From Alphaproteobacteria bacterium (lineage in GTDB: Bacteria; Pseudomonadota; Alphaproteobacteria; GCA-2731375), in the NCBI GenBank assembly GCA_028281075.1, contig JANQKO010000244.1, forward strand, positions 1 through 5,226: DNA of 5,226 nucleotides, given 5' to 3'. A program made the position numbers and the translations under genes. The notes below the pieces were generated by a model. The model had not been told where the DNA came from and ran no database searches. It saw only the letters and a program-made list of their open reading frames with translations. Below are positions 1-5,226 of this stretch, one piece after another (position 1 is the stretch's first letter; each line of letters opens with the position of its first letter).

Positions 1-50
1 ATTTCCGCGACGACGATTTCGTCACACTGCGCAGCACGCGGCATTTCTAA
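1..50 (+). CDS. Possible 3' end of an upstream gene (partial, unidentified)
   Basis: Reading from base 3 gives 15 sense codons (FRDDDFVTLRSTRHF) ending in TAA at 48-50. The fragment is too short to identify. The argument for it is context: it stops just before two hairpins, the second of which looks like an intrinsic terminator, which is where a gene on this strand would be expected to end. Its acidic then basic tail reads like an ordinary soluble C-terminus. The other two plus frames run on past this point into low-complexity translations of the GC-rich repeat, which is less plausible. The call is an inference from position and could be wrong. Confidence 0.3.
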   Translation, partial: FRDDDFVTLRSTRHF

Positions 51-73
51 GTGTCCGTTTGAAGGTGCCGTTG

Positions 74-146
74 CCGGGCCCCTCCCCCACCCGGCCACCC
101 AACGAGCGTATCCTGAATTGGCTGGCCGGGTGGGGGAGCGGGCCGG
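74..146. repeat. Long GC-rich inverted repeat (stem-loop)
   Basis: The arms at 74-97 and 123-146 are reverse complements over 24 bases with two mismatches; the inner 16 bases (CTCCCCCACCCGGCCA on the left arm) match perfectly. After a C/C mismatch at 98/122 the stem continues with CCAA (99-102) pairing to TTGG (118-121), leaving a 15-base loop at 103-117. It lies after the putative upstream stop codon and before the terminator-like stem at 157-181. No T-run follows this stem, so alone it is not a canonical intrinsic terminator. It could be a dispersed intergenic palindromic element, an RNA-stabilising 3' structure, or part of a tandem termination region. Confidence 0.7.
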
Positions 147-156
147 TGCCGCCGAG

Positions 157-181
157 AAAATGGGCTGACAGGCCCATTTTT
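157..181. terminator. Rho-independent terminator, probably bidirectional
   Basis: AAAATGGGC (157-165) pairs perfectly with GCCCATTTT (172-180) across a 6-base loop (TGACAG). A five-base T-run (177-181) ends the structure on the plus strand, and the matching A-run gives a T-run on the minus strand. This is the usual form of a bidirectional intrinsic terminator. It would end transcription of the gene that stops near position 50 and insulate the operon starting at 493 from read-through. Confidence 0.7.
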
Positions 182-219
182 AAACTGACTCTCACCGCCA
201 TCACGAGCCCGGCGACCGT

Positions 220-237
220 TTGTGAGCAAGTTCACAA
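220..237. promoter_or_regulatory. CRP/FNR-family operator candidate
   Basis: TTGTGAGCAAGTTCACAA contains TGTGA-N6-TCACA with both half-sites perfect, extended by one further matching T/A pair outside. This is the textbook half-site arrangement recognised by CRP and many CRP-like regulators of the CRP/FNR superfamily. It does not match the FNR/FixK form (TTGAT-N4-ATCAA). It sits about 264 bases before the gene 1 start codon, in the only place a promoter for the operon is expected. Activation or repression cannot be decided because no promoter could be placed. Confidence 0.55.
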
Positions 238-481
238 GGGGAATTCCCGAATCGTGGGACTGTCCCGGAGCGGAAGGACGGACATCATCGGCGGCGGCAG
301 CGAATTCGGCTGAACGCGGCGGCGGCAAAAGGGAAAGTTGCCGGCGCTATCGACAAATCAGCCGGAGACAAAATAAGGCACCGCTGAAGAATTCGGTCCA
401 CGCCCGAAAAATGTCACAGCAAGTACGCGATATCGATTTCAGGAGGTCGCTTCGATAACGTTTAGTCTTCGGCTGATCTAT

Positions 482-486
482 GAGGG
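482..486 (+). promoter_or_regulatory. Ribosome binding site of gene 1
   Basis: GAGGG lies six bases before the ATG at 493. An in-frame TGA at 481-483 rules out any earlier start in this frame, so the site and the stop together fix the start. The site lies in the 8-base loop (480-487) of a small perfect stem, TGATCT (474-479) with AGATCA (488-493), which includes the first base of the start codon. Confidence 0.7.
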
Positions 487-492
487 CAGATC

Positions 493-2931
493 ATGACGAA
501 TTCAGAAGCTTTCCGGAAACTATCGCCGGTCATCACGGCATTGGCCGCGATGCTGGTTCTTGTCACGCCGGCCAGGGCACAGAGCTCGTTGAGCGAGGCG
601 TTCGCGGCGACAAACGAGGGCTATAGCGAGTCGGAGCGGGCCGGCCGCGAGATCTGGCTGTTCGCCACGGCCTTCAACGCACGGTTCTTCACCTACGGCT
701 TCCCGCAGCGGCTCGGCGGCGCCATCGACTGGTACCGGATTCTCGCGGCCAAGAACAGGGACGAGCTGTTCCAGACCTGGGGCGCGATTCCGAATCCGGA
801 CTGCTGCGTGCCGGGCAGCGACAACTGCCCGGCGCGGCACCTGGACGAAACCTATGGCTTCCCCTGGTGTCCCGGCGACGATGTCCTGCTGGCGCATGTC
901 GGCAAAACCGGCTACCGCGATCCGGCCTGCGATCTGGTGGACGCGCCGTTCGACCCCGACACGCCGCACGGCCCGACGGACCAGCGCCAGAGCGCCTGCG
1001 ACCTGCGGTTCGGCACATCGACCGGCGCGCTGGGCCTGCGCAAGTTCCCGAACCCCCGCTTCGACCCGGACCGCTGGACAGCCCTGAACGGCTCGCCCGG
1101 CACATGGGCGGGCTACGGCCGGTTTCTGTCCGACGATCCGACCGACGTCGATTCCCGCAAGAACCGGCTGTTCGACGGCTCGGTCGAGCCGCCGTTTCTG
1201 ATCGGCATGTCCTGCGGCGCCTGCCACATCGCCTACGATCCGTTGAATCCGCCCGCCGATCCGGACAAGCCCGGCTGGGAGAACATCGACGGCCTGGTGG
1301 GCAACCAGTACAGCCGGATCTCCGAGGTCCTCGGCTCCGGCATGGCGCACGAGACGCTGGAATGGCAGCTTATCGCCCGCGCCCGGCCCGGCACCGTGGA
1401 CACCTCGGCCCTGCCGATGGACCTGGTCAGCAACCCGGGCACCTTCAACGCCATCATCAACTTCGCCCGGCGCCCGGTGCACGAGCACGACATCGTCAAA
1501 TGGCACAAGGCGTCGCGCTGCGCGGCCGGCACCGATCCGGCCGCCTGCTGGTGCGAGCCCGGCAAGCCCGGCAAATGCTGGCAGCGGCGGCGGCAGACGG
1601 AGATGGTGCCGAACGTCCTCAAGGGCGGCGAGGACAGCATCGGCCTGCTGGAGGCCATTCAGCGCGTCTATTTCAATATCGGCTCCTGCGCCGAGCAGTG
1701 CTGGCTGAACCACGTGCCCGATCTGCGCGCGGCCGACCCGAGCCAGCGCAATTACGGCCAGACGCCGTTCGACATCGGCCAGTGCCGGCGCGACTGCGCC
1801 TCGTTCCGGGCCATGGAGGACCGCCTGGCCAATGTCGCCGACTTCCTGCTGAGCGGCCGGCCGACGGACCTCTACCGGGCCCGCGGCCATGACGATCCGC
1901 GCGACCTGGAGGTCGAATTGGAGCGCGAGTTCGGCGCCGGCGCGGTCGAGCGCGGCCGGCAGGTGTTCGCGCGGACCTGCGCGCGCTGCCATTCGAGCCA
2001 GCCGCCGCCCTACGGCAATGTCGACTTCCGCGCGCCGGACCCGGACGATCCGAGCCGGCGCCTGGACTGGCTGGGCAACGACCTGCTGACGCCCGCCTCC
2101 GAGGTCGGCACCTTCCGCGGCCGGGCGCTGCATTCGAACCATATGAAGAGCCGCGTCTGGGAACAGTATGCCTCGCTGTCGCTGCAGGCCAAGCCGGCCG
2201 ACCCGAACCTGAAGGAAGTGATGAAGGGTGGCGGCCGCGGCTACTACCGAAACATCTCGCTGCTGAGCGTCTGGGCGCATGCCCCGTTCATGCACAACAA
2301 CGCCATCGGGCCGGAAATCTGCGGTCAGCCGGCCAGCCCGGAGAACCAGCTCTACGTTTCGCCCTATGTCGACGCCGACGGCAGGCCGCTCGCCGACCCG
2401 CCGGCCTGCTGGCCCTACGACACCAGCGTCGCCGGCCGCTACGCGCTCTACAAGGCGTCGATGACGGCGCTGCTGAACCCGGACAAGCGCATCGCGAAGA
2501 TGCACCTGCTGGGCGCCGACATGGTCGTCGACATCGCGCCCGAGATCGAGCTGGGCGGGGTGAGGACGGGCCTCGGCCTGCGCCTGCCGAAGGGCTTCCC
2601 GGCCGGCCTGATCAACAATCTGCGCTTCAAGGACCTGATCCAGGACATGGTCCTGCTGAAGACCGACCGCGGCAAGCTGGCGGCGAAGTATGCCGGCATC
2701 CTGAACGACGACCAGCGGGCGGCATTGATCGCCGCGCTGGACGGCGGGATCGACGCATTGCTGGCCCGGCCGGACGGCGGCATGCCGGGACCGTCGCTGC
2801 TGCGGAACCGGGCCATCCAGGCCTTCTACAGCAACAATATCGATCTGATCGACAATGCCGGCCACCGCTTCGGCGAAAGCCTGTCGGCCGCCGACAAGGC
2901 CGCGCTGACCGCCTTCATGGCGACGCTGTAA
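493..2931 (+). CDS. RoxA-like di-haem c-type cytochrome, secreted
   Basis: This 812-residue protein is predicted to be an exported cytochrome c. A Sec signal peptide covers residues 1-29 (basic start, hydrophobic core, ARA|Q cleavage). Two haem sites are visible: CGACH at 241-245 and CARCH at 496-500. The first is followed by NPPADP...WEN...GNQY (252-273). After the second comes a YYRN.SLLSVWAHAPFMHNNAIGPE stretch (584-608), then a C-terminal NAGHRFG..LS..DKAAL segment (788-805). These resemble the RoxA-like group, whose founder, rubber oxygenase RoxA, is an extracellular di-haem dioxygenase distantly related to di-haem cytochrome c peroxidases. It is longer than RoxA (about 680 residues), with more sequence between the haems. 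Sixteen cysteines lie outside the haem motifs, including C104, C105, C112, C126, C146 and C169, four at 343-362, and two CX3C pairs (399/403, 431/435), suggesting disulfides. The start is fixed by an in-frame stop 12 bases upstream. Family membership is fairly sure; the substrate is unknown, and peroxidase-like or pure electron-transfer roles remain possible. Confidence 0.85.
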   Translation: MTNSEAFRKLSPVITALAAMLVLVTPARAQSSLSEAFAATNEGYSESERAGREIWLFATAFNARFFTYGFPQRLGGAIDWYRILAAKNRDELFQTWGAIPNPDCCVPGSDNCPARHLDETYGFPWCPGDDVLLAHVGKTGYRDPACDLVDAPFDPDTPHGPTDQRQSACDLRFGTSTGALGLRKFPNPRFDPDRWTALNGSPGTWAGYGRFLSDDPTDVDSRKNRLFDGSVEPPFLIGMSCGACHIAYDPLNPPADPDKPGWENIDGLVGNQYSRISEVLGSGMAHETLEWQLIARARPGTVDTSALPMDLVSNPGTFNAIINFARRPVHEHDIVKWHKASRCAAGTDPAACWCEPGKPGKCWQRRRQTEMVPNVLKGGEDSIGLLEAIQRVYFNIGSCAEQCWLNHVPDLRAADPSQRNYGQTPFDIGQCRRDCASFRAMEDRLANVADFLLSGRPTDLYRARGHDDPRDLEVELEREFGAGAVERGRQVFARTCARCHSSQPPPYGNVDFRAPDPDDPSRRLDWLGNDLLTPASEVGTFRGRALHSNHMKSRVWEQYASLSLQAKPADPNLKEVMKGGGRGYYRNISLLSVWAHAPFMHNNAIGPEICGQPASPENQLYVSPYVDADGRPLADPPACWPYDTSVAGRYALYKASMTALLNPDKRIAKMHLLGADMVVDIAPEIELGGVRTGLGLRLPKGFPAGLINNLRFKDLIQDMVLLKTDRGKLAAKYAGILNDDQRAALIAALDGGIDALLARPDGGMPGPSLLRNRAIQAFYSNNIDLIDNAGHRFGESLSAADKAALTAFMATL

Positions 2932-2937
2932 GGAGGG
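2930..2937 (+). promoter_or_regulatory. Ribosome binding site of gene 2, overlapping the gene 1 stop
   Basis: AAGGAGGG shares its first two bases with the TAA stop of gene 1 (2929-2931) and lies seven bases before the ATG at 2945. This is a near-ideal Shine-Dalgarno match. Ribosomes finishing gene 1 would uncover or reuse this site, so the two genes are probably translationally coupled. Confidence 0.8.
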
Positions 2938-2944
2938 CGCGATC

Positions 2945-3883
2945 ATGCACGGCAACGTCACATGCGCGGCCGTCCTCGTCATCGCACTGACGGCGACCGG
3001 CTGCTGGCAGGACCGGAACGCCGCCCGGGCACCGGACATCCCGTTCGCGCCAACCGAGGACACCTTGCTGAAGGACCCCGACAATCCGACCAAGGTGTTC
3101 CGGGTCGACTTCGCCGAGGTCGAGGCCTCGCATCCGCTGTCGACCGCCGACCTGAGCCAGATCACGCAAGCCAACCTGCGCGCGCTGAGCCAGGAGCAGG
3201 TCGACCAGATCTACGGCCGGCTGACCGCCGGCCCCATTCCGGACGGGCCGTTCGCGGGCGACCTGTTCTTTCCCAAGGGCGATAGCCTGGAATCGCGCCT
3301 GGGCGAGATCCTGGGCGGCATCAAGGGCCAGATCGCGGACGCCGAGGTCAGGAAGCTCGAGCTCCTGGGCCGCAGCCTGTGGAAAGGCAAGGTGTTCTAT
3401 CGCGACGAACGCGTGCTCAGGAACTATATCGAGGACTTGGCGATCCTGAAGCCGCTGCTCGGCGACGACACCGGGGACATCCTGACGACGACCATCGACC
3501 GGCGAAGCTGGCTGCGGTTCCTGTCGCCGAGGACCGATGTCTGGCTGCTGTTCCCGGCCAAACTCTATTGCGGCCAGAGCCTGCTCGACAGCCGGCGCGA
3601 GTCGATCATCATCGACTACGCCTATAACGACGAACTGCCAAACTATCGCCGGCGTCCGGACGCGCTGGCCGGCCGCAAGGGCCTGAACGTGCGCGACGAG
3701 ATCCGCATGATCCGGCCGGGCCTCTATCTCGGCCGCGCCTACATCAACCGGGTGTTCCTGCTCAACTTCACGCTCTACAGCGCCAGGATCGACGCGGCCG
3801 AGGGCGCGGCCTTCCGGCGGACCGGCCGGACGGCCGAGGACTGCTGGACCGGCGAGCAGCAGCGGACGGTCGCCATCGACTAG
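2945..3883 (+). CDS. Putative lipoprotein of the RoxA-like cytochrome operon, function unknown
   Basis: This 312-residue protein starts with a short lipoprotein signal peptide ending in a lipobox (TATGC, with C20 as the lipidated residue), so it should be anchored in the outer or inner membrane facing the periplasm. I do not recognise a named domain. The mature part begins with a probably flexible polar and proline-containing stretch (20-50), then a helical-looking middle with SLWKGKVFY at 144-152. The most distinctive part is C-terminal: YCGQSLLDSRRESIIIDYAYND (208-229), then GRKGLNVRDEIRMIRPGLYLGRAYIN (243-268) and FLLNFTLY (271-278), which look like consecutive beta strands and loops. Besides C20, only C209 and C300 remain after processing and could form a disulfide. 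It has no CXXCH, so it is not a cytochrome. Its placement 13 bases after gene 1 suggests an anchoring, assembly or substrate-handling role for the di-haem protein; this is inference. Confidence 0.75.
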   Translation: MHGNVTCAAVLVIALTATGCWQDRNAARAPDIPFAPTEDTLLKDPDNPTKVFRVDFAEVEASHPLSTADLSQITQANLRALSQEQVDQIYGRLTAGPIPDGPFAGDLFFPKGDSLESRLGEILGGIKGQIADAEVRKLELLGRSLWKGKVFYRDERVLRNYIEDLAILKPLLGDDTGDILTTTIDRRSWLRFLSPRTDVWLLFPAKLYCGQSLLDSRRESIIIDYAYNDELPNYRRRPDALAGRKGLNVRDEIRMIRPGLYLGRAYINRVFLLNFTLYSARIDAAEGAAFRRTGRTAEDCWTGEQQRTVAID

Positions 3884-3895
3884 CGCGACGCCGCC

Positions 3896-3901
3896 GAGGA
3901 G
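3896..3901 (+). promoter_or_regulatory. Ribosome binding site of gene 3
   Basis: GAGGAG lies five bases before the ATG at 3907 and 12 bases after the gene 2 stop (3881-3883). It supports 3907 as the start over the next in-frame ATG, codon 17 at 3955, which would cut off most of the signal peptide. Confidence 0.7.
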
Positions 3902-3906
3902 CGCCG

Positions 3907-5226
3907 ATGACCTGGAGCACGCGACGTTCGGCCGGCACGATCGCCCTGGCGGCGATGCTCGTGGGCGCCGCGCCGCCCGGCCCGGCCGCCGCCGGAACCG
4001 GCGCTGTCTGGGTGATCGATCCGGACGAGGCCGGGCCGAACCTGCCGCCGGTCGGGCGGTCCTTGTTCGACTTTCTGGTCACCCGGCAGGTGGACGGCCA
4101 CGCGGTCTATGACGTGCCGTACCCGTTCACCGAATTGCTGCGGGCGATCGCGGCCCGGTTGGGACGAACGCCGGAGACCGCGTTCAGTCGCACGCTGATC
4201 CCGATCGGCCGCTCGCTGCAGCGCTTCGCCGCCGAGCCTGACTTCTTCGCCGCGCCACGCGTGATCGTCGCCGTCGACCGGGACGCCGCCCCCAGCGCCG
4301 GCGCGGCGCCGCTGCTGCGGGACCGGCTGTTCATGGGCTTTCAGCCGCGCTCGCGGACGATCGAGGTGATCAGCTACAACGAGGCGGCCGGGCGGTTCGA
4401 GTTCCAACTGGTGCACGATTACGGACCGGACCGGACGCCGCGGGTGCTCCAGGCCGAACGCCGCATCTGCACGCGGTGCCACCAGAACCAGGCGCCGATC
4501 TTCTCGCGGCCGCTCTGGAACGAGACCACGGCGAACCCGCTGGTCGCCGCGCGCCTGCGGGCCGAGCGGCCGGCGTTCCATGGCGTCCCGGCCGACGCCG
4601 GCATCGACCCGGCCGATGCCGTCGACGGCGCGACCGATCGGGCGAACGCGCTGTCGCTGTTCCAGAAGATCTGGCGCGACGGCTGCGGCCGGGGCGGCGA
4701 CGGCATCGACTGCCGCGCCGCCGGCTTTCTCGCGGCCTTGCAATTCGGCCTGGCCGGCAATCGCCCGGGCCAGGGCGGCGGCGCCCGGTTCCGCGACCGG
4801 TTCGCCGAGGTCGTCACGGCCAACCGCCGCCGGATCTGGCCGGACGGACTGGCGCTGCCCGATCCGGACATCCCGGACCGCGATCCGCTGGCCGGCCTGC
4901 CGGCCGGTTTCGCCGCGTTCGCCGACCTGGTCGAACCGGAGGGCGTGCTGGACCCCAGCACGCGCCGCGCGCCGCTGGCGGTCTGGCCGCCGACCGGCAC
5001 GGCCGCAGACGGTATCGACCGCGTCGTCACCGGACTGTCGCGGTTTCTCTCGGCGAACGACCTGCGGCGCCTGGACGGCGACCTGCGCCGCCTGACACCC
5101 GTTGCCGTCCGGACGGTCGTCCGGACGGCCTGTCGCGTGCGCGTCGCCGGCGCGGCCGAGCTGCGCATTCGCTGCCCGCGGGACGGCGCCTCCCCGGACC
5201 GGGTCGCCATGGCCGGCCACGTGACC
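3907..5226 (+). CDS. Exported single-CXXCH haem protein, partial at the window end
   Basis: The frame is open from the ATG at 3907 to the last base, giving 440 codons without a stop; the 3' end lies outside the window. The protein starts with a Sec-type signal peptide (RR at 6-7, alanine-rich core, likely cleavage near AAA at 27-29). One c-type haem site, CTRCH, is at 188-192, followed by QNQAPIFSRPLWNETTANP (193-211), which probably forms the haem pocket. Before the haem lie PIGRSLQRFA and then RLFMGFQPRSRTIEVISYN..AGRFEFQLVHDYG, a block that looks beta-rich and is well ordered for such GC-rich DNA. After the haem come two further cysteine pairs, C260/C269 and C409/C423; the second pair brackets alternating residues resembling a beta hairpin. 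The length and the central haem do not fit a small class I cytochrome c, where CXXCH lies near the N-terminus of about 100 residues. I do not recognise the family. Position 23 bases after gene 2 suggests it works with the di-haem cytochrome as electron partner or second enzyme. Confidence 0.8.
   Translation, partial: MTWSTRRSAGTIALAAMLVGAAPPGPAAAGTGAVWVIDPDEAGPNLPPVGRSLFDFLVTRQVDGHAVYDVPYPFTELLRAIAARLGRTPETAFSRTLIPIGRSLQRFAAEPDFFAAPRVIVAVDRDAAPSAGAAPLLRDRLFMGFQPRSRTIEVISYNEAAGRFEFQLVHDYGPDRTPRVLQAERRICTRCHQNQAPIFSRPLWNETTANPLVAARLRAERPAFHGVPADAGIDPADAVDGATDRANALSLFQKIWRDGCGRGGDGIDCRAAGFLAALQFGLAGNRPGQGGGARFRDRFAEVVTANRRRIWPDGLALPDPDIPDRDPLAGLPAGFAAFADLVEPEGVLDPSTRRAPLAVWPPTGTAADGIDRVVTGLSRFLSANDLRRLDGDLRRLTPVAVRTVVRTACRVRVAGAAELRIRCPRDGASPDRVAMAGHVT
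5104..5129. repeat. Perfect 12-base inverted repeat inside gene 3
   Basis: GCCGTCCGGACG (5104-5115) and CGTCCGGACGGC (5118-5129) are exact reverse complements separated by GT. Because CGTCCGGACG is itself palindromic, the element also reads as a direct repeat, and it encodes the repeated tripeptide VRT (VRTVVRT). It lies in coding sequence and is most simply a local duplication in GC-rich DNA. Confidence 0.5.

Larger units (their letters stand above)
182..492 (+). other. Intergenic leader region upstream of the cytochrome operon
   Basis: About 310 bases lie between the terminator and the first main gene. Short reading frames here translate to low-complexity sequence without recognisable motifs, so I call none of them. 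The region holds a CRP-type palindrome (220-237), two GGGA..TCCC palindromes (239-248 and 256-266), an AGGAGGT at 441-447 with no start codon in the following 18 bases, and a small stem around the gene 1 ribosome binding site (474-493). I see no convincing -35/-10 pair. The promoter of the operon is expected here because the terminator closes off the upstream side. Confidence 0.6.

Noticed and set aside
350..378. TCGACA and AATAAG with 17 bases between them as a promoter
   Set aside because: Both hexamers match the consensus poorly, and the pair is no better than expected by chance in this less GC-rich stretch.
222..458. A 78-codon plus-strand frame in the leader, starting at GTG
   Set aside because: Its start lies within the CRP-like palindrome, it has no Shine-Dalgarno site, and the translation has no recognisable character.
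867..1892. A 341-codon plus-strand frame inside gene 1
   Set aside because: It is an out-of-frame translation of gene 1, arginine- and proline-rich, with no plausible start context.
493..2931. Naming gene 1 roxA and assigning rubber cleavage
   Set aside because: Similarity to the RoxA-like group is visible, but the protein is longer, rich in extra cysteines and in a different gene context; RoxA-like sequences are broader than confirmed rubber oxygenases.
520..3174. An 884-codon open frame on the minus strand across gene 1 and the start of gene 2
   Set aside because: It is the antisense shadow of a GC-rich gene. Its translation is rich in R, A, G and V without motifs, while the plus strand encodes a signal peptide, two haem sites and family-like blocks.
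3880..5220. A 446-codon open frame on the minus strand opposite gene 3
   Set aside because: Its translation is low-complexity (R, G, A, P, D, Q), with no motif. The plus strand gives a signal peptide, CTRCH and an ordered protein preceded by a Shine-Dalgarno site.
1..5226. CRISPR arrays, tRNA or rRNA genes, transposases and attachment sites
   Set aside because: No regularly spaced repeats, cloverleaf-like sequences, rRNA-like stretches or transposase motifs were seen on either strand.

Overview
The window is very GC-rich, except for a more balanced stretch around positions 180-490. Its genes have Shine-Dalgarno (SD) sites, Sec signal peptides, a lipobox lipoprotein and CXXCH c-type haem motifs. 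This points to a Gram-negative bacterium that matures cytochromes c in the periplasm. An alphaproteobacterium is my best guess from base composition and protein style, but no marker gene in the window proves it.

Layout. Positions 1-50 probably hold the last codons of an upstream plus-strand gene. Two hairpins follow: a long GC-rich inverted repeat (74-146) and a compact A/T-flanked stem with a T-run (157-181) that reads as an intrinsic terminator. Positions 182-492 are non-coding. They carry a perfect CRP-type palindrome (TGTGA-N6-TCACA at 221-236), two short GGGA..TCCC palindromes, an AGGAGGT with no start codon near it, and a small hairpin around the ribosome binding site of the first main gene.

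Three genes follow on the plus strand with gaps of 13 and 23 bases, so they are almost certainly one operon. Gene 1 (493-2931, 812 aa) is an exported di-haem c-type cytochrome resembling the RoxA-like (rubber oxygenase-like) group, with an unusual number of extra cysteines. Gene 2 (2945-3883, 312 aa) is a lipoprotein of unknown function. Gene 3 (3907 to beyond the window end, 440 aa visible) is an exported protein with one CXXCH motif in an otherwise unrecognised fold.

All three products should lie outside the cytoplasm: two soluble or loosely attached haem proteins and one lipid-anchored partner. The simplest reading is a periplasmic or cell-envelope redox system in which gene 1 is the main oxidase or oxygenase, gene 3 an electron-transfer or second catalytic component, and gene 2 an anchor, assembly or substrate-handling factor. 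The substrate cannot be read from the sequence, and rubber cleavage should not be assumed.
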